A stretch of DNA of 42,504 bases, from NCBI GenBank assembly GCA_016177775.1, contig JACOUQ010000011.1:1-42504 (forward strand), given 5' to 3'. Both the position numbers and the translations under genes were made by a program. Positions within the stretch are counted from its first letter, which is position 1, and each line of letters opens with the position of its first letter. The stretch comes from Geobacter sp. (GTDB taxonomy: Bacteria; Desulfobacterota; Desulfuromonadia; Geobacterales; Geobacteraceae). This document shows positions 1-8,266 of this stretch, piece by piece. Under the pieces are notes generated by a model. It worked only from the letters and a program-made list of their open reading frames with translations. It was not told the DNA's origin and did no database searches.

Positions 1-39
1 AGAATGATCAAACGTCGCCAATAGGTTCTGCCCCGGCAT
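1..39 (-). other. Possible start of an outward-reading ORF, cut by window edge
   Basis: Within the terminal repeat an ATG at 39-37 on the - strand opens a frame reading MPGQNLLATFDHS that runs off the window. The same frame, longer by three residues, occurs at the right end on the + strand. It may be the N-terminus of a protein of a mobile element. I do not recognise the family, there is no strong ribosome binding site, and 13 codons are too few to prove coding. Confidence 0.25.
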
Positions 40-130
40 ATGCCCTGGAATATACGTACCAGCATAACCGCTTGCAAAAGCGGACAGGAGAGCTTTTTTC
101 TTCTTGACAACTGACAACCATATCAGGCTG
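1..130. repeat. Left copy of window-terminal inverted repeat
   Basis: Base i of this segment is the exact complement of base 42494-i at the other end, with no mismatch over 130 bases. The match runs to the left window edge, so the repeat may be longer. It contains the palindrome GGCATATGCC, a small hairpin (CCGCTT-GCAA-AAGCGG, followed 11 bases later by six T) and TTGACAACTGACAAC, itself a 7-base tandem. Identity stops inside the heptad unit CAGGCTG. This is probably the edge of a multicopy element; if the window is an assembly contig, it would explain why the contig ends here. Confidence 0.95.
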
Positions 131-177
131 TAGGCTGAAGACTGAAGGTTTTCCTACAGCCTACAGCCTACAGCCTG
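124..177. repeat. Heptad-repeat hairpin upstream of glnD
   Basis: The left arm (124-148) is made of units like TGTAGGC/TGAAGAC. After TTTT, the right arm (153-177) carries three TACAGCC-type heptads on the opposite strand sense, so the whole can fold as an imperfect hairpin. Similar structures occur at 2899-2973, 22899-22982 and 42270-42371. It lies directly upstream of the glnD ribosome binding site. Confidence 0.85.
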
Positions 178-191
178 CTTTTCGAGGACTC

Positions 192-2894
192 ATGCATTTC
201 GACATCGACAGATACTTTCCGGACGAGACTTACGAATCGGGGGACGCGGGGCGGGCTTCGTTCGCGGAGAAGCGCCCTCTTTACCTCGCTGCCTGCAAGC
301 ATTTTCTGAACCACTACCGTGAAGATATCCGCAAGCTGCACGACGGGGGAGCAGGGGGCAGGGAGGTGGTGCGTGCCATCACCGCCATGACCGATACCAT
401 GGTGAAGAAGCTCTTCCGCTCTATCATGCGGGACATGTCCCGCATCGGGAAGGGGCGGGAGATGATCAGTCTCGTCGCCCTCGGCGGCTACGGCAGGGGG
501 GAGCTCAACCCCTATTCCGACATCGATCTGATGTTCCTGTACAGCGGCAAGGACAGCCAGCGGGTGGAGAACATTGCCCAGAAGCTGCTCTATTTCTTCT
601 GGGACATGAAGCTGGATGTGGGATATTCCGTCCGCACCATCAACGATTGTATCGAGATGGCGGCATCGGATACGACGGTCAAGACCGCCCAGTTGGATGC
701 CCGGTTCCTGGTGGGGAGCCGGATACTCTTCCGCGATTTCCAGAAAACCATGCAGACCCAGGTGATCGCCAAGGGGAGCGATGCCTTCATCAGGGAGAAG
801 GTGGATGAGCAGGAAAAGCGGCGGAGTAAATACGGCTCGTCGGTCTATATCCTGGAACCCAATATCAAGGAGGGGGAAGGGGGGCTGCGCGACCTGCACA
901 CCGCCATGTGGGCCGCCAAGGTGAAGTACAAGATTGCGGAGCCGCGCGAACTGGTCATAAAGGGGGTCCTGACCGAGGACGAACTGAAGGCCTATTACGA
1001 CCGGCTGGATTATCTGTGGCGGACGAGGAACCAGCTCCATTACCAGGCCGGCCGCAAGAACGACCAGTTGACCTTCGAGGCCCAGGGGAAGCTGGCGGAG
1101 TTTTTCGGTTATCGCGACAGCGGCAGCTCACTTGCGGTGGAAGAGTACATGCGGAATTATTATCTGCACGCCACCGGGGTGGAGCATGACGCGTCCATTA
1201 TCACTTCACGGTGCATCCGGAAGGAGGATGGGCCGTTCAAGATCCTGGGATACCTGAGGCGCAGGTCGGTAGGCGAAGGGTTCTACGTGTTGCGAGGCGA
1301 GCTTGTCATCCCGGACGAGAAGGTCATCGAACAGGATCCGTCCCGTCTCATGAAGCTGTTCGAGCATGCCCAGAAGCAGGGGGTTGTGCTCAATATAAAT
1401 GTCAAAGGGCTTGTCAGGAAGAATCTGCACCTGGTCAACGACAAGTTCCGCCGCAACAAGGAAGTGAACCGCTCCTTCCTGAACATCCTCCGCTCGAACA
1501 AGGGTGTTGCCGAAACCCTGCGGCTCATGCACCACCTACGCTTCCTGAGCGCCTTCATCCCTGAATTCGAGCACATTTACTGCAAGGTACAGCACGACCT
1601 CTACCATATCTATACCGTTGACATCCACACCCTGTTCGCGGTGGAGGAGATCGCCAGGCTCTGCCAGGGGGAGCATGCCAAGGAGCTGTCGCTCCTTACC
1701 CGCCTGGCCCGGGAGGTTGGTAAGCGGGAGCTGCTCCTGCTGGCTGTTCTGCTGCACGATATCGGCAAGGGGGAAGGTGGCGGGCATGCCGAGAAGGGGG
1801 CTGCCATGGCACGCACCATCGCCCGGCGCATGGGGCTCTCCAGGGAGGATTCGGAGCGGCTGGAGTTCCTGGTGAGCCAGCATCTGCTGTTCGCCCATAT
1901 TGCCCAGCGCCGCGATCTGCACGACGAGAAGATGATAATCCAGTTCGCCCGCCAGATGGAAAAGAGCGAGAACCTCAAGATGCTCTATCTCCTGACTTAC
2001 GCGGACATCAAGGCCGTGGGGCCGGACGTCTGGACTGAATGGAAGGCGATGCTTCTGCAGGAGCTTTACGAAAAGGCTTTCGCCGTGCTGGAGCGGGGCG
2101 ATTTCCGGCTGGAGGCGAAGGGAGAGCGGGTCAAGGGAGTCAAGAAGCGGGTCCTGGAGCTCTTTGCGGAAGAATTCCCGGCGGCCCAGATCAGAAGAGA
2201 GCTCAATGCCATGACCACGCGGCACCTCCTCTCCAATGCACCGGCGATGCTCACGGAGCATGTCAGGCTTCTTCTGGAGTTGGAGGAGCAGAATCTGGTC
2301 ATGCGGGTGACCCACGAAACGGAGAGCGGCTATTCCAACTTCACTATCTGCACCTTCGACATGCCGGGGCTCTTCTCCATGATTACCGGCGTAATGGCAG
2401 CCAATGGCATGAACATCCTGGGGGCGCAGATCCAGACCACCACTACCGGTAAGGTGCTGGATATCCTCCAGATCAACTCACCTCAAGGGTTCGTGGTGAC
2501 CGACGAATCCCGCTGGAAAAAGTTGGAAGAGGATATGCGGCAGGTGCTGGAAGGTAAGGTGCGCGTTGCAACCCTCGTGGAGAAGCGCCGTCGTCCCGGC
2601 CTTCTTACGGAAAAGCCGAAGCCGAAATTCGCCTCCCGCATCGAGGTGGACAACGAGGTCTCCGAAGGTTACTCGGTCATCGACATCTACACCCACGACA
2701 AGGTGGGGCTACTCTACCAGATCACCAGCACCCTTACGGAACTGGGGCTCTACATAGGGGTTTCCAAGATATCCACCAAGGTGGACCAGGTAGCCGACGT
2801 CTTCTATGTCAAGGACATCTTCGGCCACAAGATCAGCGACGAACGGAAGCTGGTGGAGATAAAAGAAAAGCTGCTGAAGGCGATAGAAGAATAA
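192..2894 (+). CDS. glnD: [Protein-PII] uridylyltransferase / uridylyl-removing enzyme
   Basis: GlnD senses glutamine and adds or removes UMP on the PII protein, which sets nitrogen assimilation in the cytoplasm. At 900 residues it has the full family length and domain order. The nucleotidyltransferase domain shows GGYGRGEL at 98-105 and the acidic pair D110/D112. An HD hydrolase domain has H522-D523 (LLHDIGKG) for deuridylylation. Two C-terminal ACT domains at about 715-790 and 825-900 bind glutamine. The ATG at 192 follows a modest GAGGA site. The gene is preceded by a heptad hairpin and followed by another that separates it from the recombinase gene. No frameshift or missing key residue was seen. 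Confidence 0.96.
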   Translation: MHFDIDRYFPDETYESGDAGRASFAEKRPLYLAACKHFLNHYREDIRKLHDGGAGGREVVRAITAMTDTMVKKLFRSIMRDMSRIGKGREMISLVALGGYGRGELNPYSDIDLMFLYSGKDSQRVENIAQKLLYFFWDMKLDVGYSVRTINDCIEMAASDTTVKTAQLDARFLVGSRILFRDFQKTMQTQVIAKGSDAFIREKVDEQEKRRSKYGSSVYILEPNIKEGEGGLRDLHTAMWAAKVKYKIAEPRELVIKGVLTEDELKAYYDRLDYLWRTRNQLHYQAGRKNDQLTFEAQGKLAEFFGYRDSGSSLAVEEYMRNYYLHATGVEHDASIITSRCIRKEDGPFKILGYLRRRSVGEGFYVLRGELVIPDEKVIEQDPSRLMKLFEHAQKQGVVLNINVKGLVRKNLHLVNDKFRRNKEVNRSFLNILRSNKGVAETLRLMHHLRFLSAFIPEFEHIYCKVQHDLYHIYTVDIHTLFAVEEIARLCQGEHAKELSLLTRLAREVGKRELLLLAVLLHDIGKGEGGGHAEKGAAMARTIARRMGLSREDSERLEFLVSQHLLFAHIAQRRDLHDEKMIIQFARQMEKSENLKMLYLLTYADIKAVGPDVWTEWKAMLLQELYEKAFAVLERGDFRLEAKGERVKGVKKRVLELFAEEFPAAQIRRELNAMTTRHLLSNAPAMLTEHVRLLLELEEQNLVMRVTHETESGYSNFTICTFDMPGLFSMITGVMAANGMNILGAQIQTTTTGKVLDILQINSPQGFVVTDESRWKKLEEDMRQVLEGKVRVATLVEKRRRPGLLTEKPKPKFASRIEVDNEVSEGYSVIDIYTHDKVGLLYQITSTLTELGLYIGVSKISTKVDQVADVFYVKDIFGHKISDERKLVEIKEKLLKAIEE

Positions 2895-2898
2895 GGAG

Positions 2899-2973
2899 CA
2901 GGCTGAAGGCTATAGGCTGAAGGTTGTTGCAAAACCTATAGCCTACAGCCTACAGCCTATAGCCTATAGCCTG
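2899..2973. repeat. Heptad-repeat hairpin between glnD and xerD
   Basis: The left arm (2899-2925) contains AGGCTGA/AGGCTAT units, the loop is about GTTGCAA, and the right arm (2933-2973) contains at least five CTATAGC/CTACAGC heptads. The arms are complementary over roughly 25 bases. The right arm ends two bases before the xerD ATG, so it occupies the place where a ribosome binding site should be. Confidence 0.88.
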
Positions 2974-2975
2974 AC

Positions 2976-3863
2976 ATGAACGACTACCTCGACCTTTTCC
3001 TCAACTATCTCCTGGTGGAAAAAGGACTGGCGGACAACACCCTCCAGGCCTACAGCCGGGATATTGCCAGGTACCTCGATTTCCTGGAGAAAGAAGGGCG
3101 CTCTGCTCCGGACCAGGTGCGGTCCCTGGATGTGGCCGGGTTTCTCGCCCGTCTCAAGGGCGAAGGGCTTGGCGCTCGCAGCCGCGCCAGGAGCCTGTCC
3201 GCTGTCCGGATGTTCCATCGGTTCCTGCTGGTGGAGAATTACTGCGCCACTGACCCGACCGCCATCATCGAGGCGCCCAAGAGCCTGAACAAGCTTCCGG
3301 AGGTGCTTTCGCCGCGGGAGGTGGATTCCCTGCTGGCTTCTCCTGTGGGCAATGCAGCCGGGGACGTGCGTGACCGGGCCATGCTGGAGCTTCTCTACGC
3401 CACCGGGCTCAGGGTCTCTGAACTGGTCAGCCTCAGCACGACCGGCGTGAACACGGACGCCGGTTATCTCATGACCTTCGGCAAGGGCGGGAAGGAGCGG
3501 CTGGTGCCGATCGGGGATTCAGCAGCCAGGGCGGTGGAGGTTTACGCGGCTGCGGCCCGGCCGCTCCTTGACCGAGGCGGCTCCAATCCCTACCTTTTCC
3601 TGACGCGGCTGGGCGACCGGATGACGCGCCAGGCCTTCTGGAACATCATCAAGAAACGGGCGCGGCAGGCCGGCATCAATCGGAGAATATCGCCCCACAG
3701 TCTGCGGCATTCCTTTGCCACCCACCTGCTGGAAAACGGGGCCGACCTGCGCAGCGTCCAGATGATGCTCGGGCATGCGGACCTCTCCACCACGCAGATT
3801 TACACACATGTGACGCGCGAGCGGCTGAAGAAGTTGCACGAACAATTTCATCCGCGCGGATGA
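2976..3863 (+). CDS. xerD: Tyrosine recombinase of the XerC/XerD type
   Basis: The protein (295 residues) is a site-specific recombinase that resolves chromosome dimers at dif, together with a partner Xer protein and FtsK. An N-terminal SAM-like core-binding domain (about 1-90) is followed by the catalytic domain. The expected residues are visible: R146 (ATGLR), the beta-hairpin lysine region GKGGKERL at 169-176, H241 and R244 (SPHSLRH), H267 (LGHADL) and nucleophile Y276 (QIYTH). Length and motifs fit the housekeeping Xer proteins better than phage integrases. XerD rather than XerC is a judgement from overall resemblance. A stop codon lies in frame at 2967-2969, so ATG 2976 is the first possible start. 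No Shine-Dalgarno sequence is seen because heptad repeat DNA directly abuts it. Confidence 0.9.
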   Translation: MNDYLDLFLNYLLVEKGLADNTLQAYSRDIARYLDFLEKEGRSAPDQVRSLDVAGFLARLKGEGLGARSRARSLSAVRMFHRFLLVENYCATDPTAIIEAPKSLNKLPEVLSPREVDSLLASPVGNAAGDVRDRAMLELLYATGLRVSELVSLSTTGVNTDAGYLMTFGKGGKERLVPIGDSAARAVEVYAAAARPLLDRGGSNPYLFLTRLGDRMTRQAFWNIIKKRARQAGINRRISPHSLRHSFATHLLENGADLRSVQMMLGHADLSTTQIYTHVTRERLKKLHEQFHPRG

Positions 3864-3948
3864 CTCTTCCCCCCAGTTTTTGCTGGGCCGGAGAGCGGGA
3901 AATGTGTTACAGTAACCTGATAATTTTCATGAAAGGACCGGTTTAGAC

Positions 3949-5160
3949 ATGAAGTACATCATTCTGCTCGGCGACGGGATGTCCGACGAGAGCCTGGAAC
4001 AACTTGGAGGTAAAAGCCCGCTCCAGGCAGCGAAGACGCCGAACATGGATTTTATGGCAAAGAACGGAAAGCTCGGACTGGCGAAGACCGTTCCCGAAGG
4101 GTACCCGCCCGGAAGCGACGTGGCGAACCTCTCGGTTTTCGGTTATGACCCGGCCGGTTGCTATACCGGGCGTTCGCCGCTGGAAGCGGCCAGCATCGGG
4201 GTCGAACTCGGCCCGGATGACGTGGCATTCCGCCTCAACCTGGTCAATCTCTCCCCCCATGGCGGCAAACTTTACATGCAGGATTATTCGGCCGGCCATA
4301 TCTCCGCCGAGGAAGGGCGCGAGTTGATCGAAGAGCTCCAGAAGGTCCTCGGGAGCGACGAGTTCCATTTCTACCCCGGCGTCGGCTATCGCCACCTCAT
4401 GGTCTGGCATGGCGGCAAGAACGCCATGACCCTGGTTCCCCCCCACGACATCACCGGCAAGGATATCCTGGAATACATGCCGAAGGGGGAGGGGGCAGAC
4501 CGCCTCATTTACCTCATGAACGCCTCCCAGATGGTGCTTTACAACCATCCGCAGCACAAGAAGCGGACCGCCGAAGACAAGCTCCCTGCCAACTCCATCT
4601 GGCTCTGGGGACACGGCCGTGCTCCGCAGATGCCGACCTACCGTGAGAAATACGGCCTCTCCGGCGCGGTGATCTCCGCGGTCGACCTGATCAGGGGGAT
4701 TGGTGTCTATGCCGGCCTGGAAGTGATCAAGGTGGAGGGGGCAACCGGCTACGTCAACACCAATTACAAAGGGAAGGCCGAGGCAGCCCTAAAGGCCCTG
4801 GAGAGTCTTGACTTCGTTTATCTCCATGTGGAGGCCCCGGACGAGGCGTCACATTCGGGCAACCTGAGCGACAAGATAAAGGCAATTGAGCAGTTCGATG
4901 AGCTGGTGGTGGGAGCGGTCCTCGAGGGGATAAAGAAGTTCGGCGACTACCGCATCCTCTGCCTTCCGGACCATCCGACGCCGCTCAGTATCATGACCCA
5001 TACTTCGGATCCGGTGCCGTTTATTCTCTATTCGGGTGAGACTGGGAATCCGGCGAATGTGGCGGGATATGACGAGGAGTCTGCGAAGTCGACCGGGTTG
5101 GTTGTTGAGGAAGGTTTCAGGCTGATGGAGATGATGCTGGGCGCAGTCCCCTCTCCCTGA
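3949..5160 (+). CDS. apgM: Cofactor-independent phosphoglycerate mutase, archaeal type
   Basis: The enzyme interconverts 3- and 2-phosphoglycerate in glycolysis and gluconeogenesis without a 2,3-bisphosphoglycerate cofactor. It belongs to the alkaline phosphatase superfamily. The N-terminus has the metal-binding LGDGMSD (7-13) and GSD around S56, the likely phosphoryl-accepting serine by family comparison. Later metal ligands appear in EAPDEASH and LPDHPTP. The length of 403 residues is typical. The ATG at 3949 follows AAAGGACCGG. The last codons (VPSP, then TGA) lie inside a palindromic repeat that begins at 5148, so the native C-terminus may have been altered by repeat insertion. Confidence 0.93.
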   Translation: MKYIILLGDGMSDESLEQLGGKSPLQAAKTPNMDFMAKNGKLGLAKTVPEGYPPGSDVANLSVFGYDPAGCYTGRSPLEAASIGVELGPDDVAFRLNLVNLSPHGGKLYMQDYSAGHISAEEGRELIEELQKVLGSDEFHFYPGVGYRHLMVWHGGKNAMTLVPPHDITGKDILEYMPKGEGADRLIYLMNASQMVLYNHPQHKKRTAEDKLPANSIWLWGHGRAPQMPTYREKYGLSGAVISAVDLIRGIGVYAGLEVIKVEGATGYVNTNYKGKAEAALKALESLDFVYLHVEAPDEASHSGNLSDKIKAIEQFDELVVGAVLEGIKKFGDYRILCLPDHPTPLSIMTHTSDPVPFILYSGETGNPANVAGYDEESAKSTGLVVEEGFRLMEMMLGAVPSP

Positions 5161-5250
5161 GGGAGAGGGCCAGGGTGAGGGGGCAGGCAGTACGGGACGA
5201 AATGCGGCCCTCACCCGCCCTTCGGGCACCCTCTCCCAAGGGGAGAGGGG
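5148..5250. repeat. Palindromic REP-like intergenic element, copy 1
   Basis: The element begins with a CCCTCTCCC-TGA-GGGAGAGGG hairpin, continues with CAGGGTGAGGG answered by CCCTCACCCG, has a GCCC-TTC-GGGC hairpin and ends with a second CTCTCCC-AAG-GGGAGAG hairpin. It contains the stop codon of apgM. A related copy lies at 15593-15717. Elements with this CCCTCTCCC/GGGTGAGGG pattern are known as dispersed noncoding palindromes in many proteobacteria. Confidence 0.88.
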
Positions 5251-5260
5251 ATAGCTGAAT

Positions 5261-5304
5261 AACAAAAAAGGCCGAATCCTTCACTGGATTCGGCCTTTTT
5301 TGTT
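5261..5304. terminator. Bidirectional Rho-independent terminator
   Basis: A perfect 19-base stem (5261-5279 with 5286-5304) and a six-base loop TTCACT carries a GC-rich core GGCCGAATCC flanked by A6 on one side and T6 on the other. It can end transcription of apgM from the left and of the Slp-like gene from the right. The stop codon of the - strand gene overlaps the stem base at 5304. Confidence 0.95.
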
Positions 5305-5864
5305 CAATAACGCTTGAACACCTGCCCCGGCGGACGATACCACTGGGAGCCCGGTTCGTGGCCGCCGAAATAGGGGTCATAGTTGTAATACTTTGGAGGG
5401 CAGGGGTAGGGAAACCCCTTTTCCTCGGCAAACGATTGCCAGAGATGGATTTCCTTGATCAGAAGGACCGTATAGGTATAGTCCGCAGCATCCAGCGGCT
5501 GGACCCTGGTACCCTTTACCTCTCCGGCAATGGTCACCATTCTTCCGGGCTTGTAGATGGCGGGATCGAGGAAATCCGGAGTGATCGCCAGAAAGCGGCC
5601 GTCGCTGTAAAAGGCGTTTTCCGGGATCCCTTTTTTGTCCAGCATGTGCTGGACGATCTCCAGCTCGCTCCCCTCCTTGGTGATTCTGGTTTCGGCAATC
5701 GTGCCTCCTGTAACCAGAATCTTCCCGAGATATGTTTCCGGTTTTTCCCGCACCTGCTTGTAGGTCAGGTCGCGGTCCACGGTCTTGAGGGTCTCTTCGC
5801 TGATGACATGGGCGCAGCCCGATAAAAGGAGAACAACGGGGAAGAACAGCAGCAGCTTCTTCAT
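5304..5864 (-). CDS. Slp-family outer membrane lipoprotein
   Basis: The 186-residue product starts with a lipoprotein signal peptide (MKKLLLFFPVVLLLSGC) whose lipobox cysteine is C17, so it should be lipidated and anchored in the outer membrane. The rest resembles the starvation-inducible lipoprotein Slp family: an OB-like beta domain with YKQVREKPETYLGK near the start and a repeated-strand core. The C-terminal tail is rich in proline, tyrosine and glycine. Its biochemical role is unknown. The start follows a good GGGAGGT site on the - strand. It lies 57 bases downstream of the sensor kinase gene in the same direction and may be cotranscribed with it. It ends in the shared terminator. Confidence 0.85.
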   Translation of the reverse strand: MKKLLLFFPVVLLLSGCAHVISEETLKTVDRDLTYKQVREKPETYLGKILVTGGTIAETRITKEGSELEIVQHMLDKKGIPENAFYSDGRFLAITPDFLDPAIYKPGRMVTIAGEVKGTRVQPLDAADYTYTVLLIKEIHLWQSFAEEKGFPYPCPPKYYNYDPYFGGHEPGSQWYRPPGQVFKRY

Positions 5865-5921
5865 GTGGACCTCCCGAGCCGGGTTTATTTACTTGAAGGA
5901 TAGCCCTTGATGACGGCAAAG

Positions 5922-8123
5922 TCAACTACTGCGGGGAGCTGAGCTTTGGAGTGCATTGCGATTAATGGCCAACAGGCTTATCGTAGCCGTTGTCCCTTTG
6001 CCGGGGGCTGACTCTATTTCCAGGGAGCCTCCATGCTCCTTGATGATGGTATCGGAAATATAAAGCCCGAGGCCGGTTCCCCCCTCCTCCATCCTGGTCG
6101 TGAAAAAGGGCTCCTTCAGCTTTTCCCGCACCTCCATCTCCATCCCTTTTCCTTCGTCCCGCACTATAAGCTTAATGCGTCCTTTCAAAGGGTCGAATGA
6201 GCTCTCCGCGAAAACGGCGGCGCTCTTGTCCAGGAGGGCCTGGAGCGCGTTCATGATGAGGTTGATTACCGCCTGCTCGATCTGGCGGCTGTTGCCCTTG
6301 GCGGAAGGTATGTCTTCCTGCAGGGAGAGCCGGAAATTGTCCGTATGCCTGTGTATGTGGTGCCAGAGTATCGAAGTGGCATCCCGGATTACGCGGTTCA
6401 CGTCGACCTTCCCGTCAAGGCTCCCTTTGCCCGATTTGACGAAATCGCGCATGTTTTTGACTATGTCGTTGATCTGGCGTGAACCTTCGGTTATGCCGGC
6501 AATAAGGCGCGGTGCCAGCGATTCCATTTCCGAAAACGGGAGCCCGCCGAGGGAGAAATCGCCGCTCTTCTCATAGTAATTATGGAGTATGGGAGACGCG
6601 TCCCGCCAGACATCCGCCAGCATGGAGGAATTAACATTGATATAGCTGTTGGGATTGTTTACTTCGTGGGCGATGCTGGAAGCGAGCATGCCCAGAGAGG
6701 TCATCTTGTTGGTGTGAATCAGTTTCGCCTGGTTACTTTTGATCTCCTCCTCCATGCGCACCCTTTCTGATATGTCCCTCGCGGAGCAATAGACTATGTA
6801 CTCGTCGCGCAACCGCAATACCTTCGCTCGAAGGGATACGATCATCTTTGTGCCGTCCCCCCTGATTGCTATCGCCCTGTCCAGCTGGAAACTCAGGGAC
6901 CGGTCGTTTTTGGGGATTAAATCGATGAGTTTCCTGAAATCATTCGGACCAATCAGGGATGCCGGGAAAACGTTGATGATTTCTTCATGGGAGAGGCGGT
7001 ACAGGTTCATGGCTGCCGGATTGGCGTCGATGATGGCGAAGTTGTCCAGCCTGAACAGGATGACGGCGTCCCAGTTCTGGGTATAAATCTGGTGGAAGCG
7101 CTCTTCGCTGTCTTTCAGCTCTTCCTCGGCCCGCTTGCGGGCGGTCACGTCGAGGAGTGTGCCGATGACCGCGGGCCTTCCCCCATACATTATGCCGGTC
7201 CCGTAAACCTCGACTTCCACGGTCGACCTGTTCTTCCGTAACCCCTGGAACTCATACTGGATGCTTGGTGTTTCGCCGGTTACGCGCTTGCGGACATTTT
7301 CAGCGGCCAGAGGCCTGTCCTTCTCAGCAGTCAGGTCCAGATGGGAAATCCCCGAAGTGAGCTCTTCCTGGGTATATCCGAAGATATCGGCCATCTTCGG
7401 GTTGGCATAGACGAATTTGCCGTCCTGGTTGATATACGCTCCGACAAAGGACTGCTCGACCAGGGAACGGAACTTGTTCTCCGCGGCGGCGAGGGCCTCT
7501 TCGGCCTGCTTGCGCTCGGTCACGTCGAGAATCACGCCGACCAGGCCGCCTGTTTCGCCGTTCGCGTTGGCGAAGGTGGCCTTGTTGAAGATGACGTCGT
7601 GCCTGGTGCCGTCGGCATAAACGACTGAGGATTCGTACACCTGGACGCCGGGATTGGTGAACAGCGCCTCGTCCATTTCAAAGTATTTGTCTGCCAGGTC
7701 TTTGGGGGCGAGATCGTACACAGATTTTCCGACAAGCTCCTGTTTCGTCTTGCCGAGAAAGTTCTCGAAAGCCAGATTGCAGCCGACGTAGCGCCCTTCA
7801 CGGTCCTTGTAGAAGATGGGGCTGGGGATGGTGTCTATCAGGGTCTGAAGAAAGTCGAGCTGGGCCGTGGCTTTTTGCTCCTGCCGACGCAGTACCGTGG
7901 TGTTGCGCCTGACAAGCCACTGAATCAGGCAGGCTGAGGCAAGCACGAACAGGCACCTCTTGACGGTTACCAGAGGGGAGATCTCAAGGCTGGTCCCGTA
8001 AAAATGCAGGAGAAGCATGTCGGTCAGGAAATACCACAACCCTGCTGCAATCGTGTATATTGCCGCAATCCTGAGCGGTGTTTTCCAAGGAGTCGCTGAA
8101 TCGCTCCTGGACGATTTACCCAT
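5922..8123 (-). CDS. Membrane sensor histidine kinase with three PAS domains
   Basis: This 733-residue kinase has two predicted membrane helices (about 17-39 and 53-71) joined by a short loop, so sensing is likely in the membrane or the cytoplasm. Three PAS domains follow, at about 85-205, 215-330 and 340-465. The dimerisation domain carries the phosphorylated H486 in SIAHEVNNP. The ATPase domain shows the N box INLIMNALQAL, the G1 box DEGKGME and the G2 box GTGLGLYI. No receiver domain is attached. It is transcribed divergently from a sigma-54 response regulator 143 bases away, which is its probable partner. The signal sensed cannot be deduced. Confidence 0.93.
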   Translation of the reverse strand: MGKSSRSDSATPWKTPLRIAAIYTIAAGLWYFLTDMLLLHFYGTSLEISPLVTVKRCLFVLASACLIQWLVRRNTTVLRRQEQKATAQLDFLQTLIDTIPSPIFYKDREGRYVGCNLAFENFLGKTKQELVGKSVYDLAPKDLADKYFEMDEALFTNPGVQVYESSVVYADGTRHDVIFNKATFANANGETGGLVGVILDVTERKQAEEALAAAENKFRSLVEQSFVGAYINQDGKFVYANPKMADIFGYTQEELTSGISHLDLTAEKDRPLAAENVRKRVTGETPSIQYEFQGLRKNRSTVEVEVYGTGIMYGGRPAVIGTLLDVTARKRAEEELKDSEERFHQIYTQNWDAVILFRLDNFAIIDANPAAMNLYRLSHEEIINVFPASLIGPNDFRKLIDLIPKNDRSLSFQLDRAIAIRGDGTKMIVSLRAKVLRLRDEYIVYCSARDISERVRMEEEIKSNQAKLIHTNKMTSLGMLASSIAHEVNNPNSYINVNSSMLADVWRDASPILHNYYEKSGDFSLGGLPFSEMESLAPRLIAGITEGSRQINDIVKNMRDFVKSGKGSLDGKVDVNRVIRDATSILWHHIHRHTDNFRLSLQEDIPSAKGNSRQIEQAVINLIMNALQALLDKSAAVFAESSFDPLKGRIKLIVRDEGKGMEMEVREKLKEPFFTTRMEEGGTGLGLYISDTIIKEHGGSLEIESAPGKGTTATISLLAINRNALQSSAPRSS

Positions 8124-8183
8124 AAAATAGCCCCAATTGTCGATGTTTGTATCGAAAACGATTTTCTTGTTTACACGCTACAC

Positions 8184-8206
8184 TTTATCAGGATAATTTT
8201 GATAAA
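8184..8206. promoter_or_regulatory. Candidate operator in the divergent kinase/regulator promoter region
   Basis: TTTATCA (8184-8190) and TGATAAA (8200-8206) form a perfect seven-base inverted repeat with a nine-base spacer. It lies in the AT-rich 143-base region between the two divergent start codons. The symmetry would suit a dimeric regulator, possibly the adjacent response regulator acting on its own region. This is inference from symmetry and position only. Confidence 0.35.
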
Positions 8207-8266
8207 AACAATGAGAAAAGCATTTGAATAACCTCATAACCCCGCTGGTATATTGGAGAATTTACG

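Noticed and set aside
124..177. Short tandem units resembling a CRISPR array
   Set aside because: Units are 7 bases with no unique spacers and no cas genes; the inverted layout is that of a hairpin.
168..1040. 290-codon ORF on the - strand opposite glnD
   Set aside because: It is the shadow of a clearly coding gene in GC-rich DNA; the product has no recognisable domain.
2976..3863. Xer gene beside repeats as an integron or phage integrase
   Set aside because: Length, motifs and the glnD/apgM context fit a housekeeping Xer recombinase; no attC sites, cassettes or phage genes are nearby.
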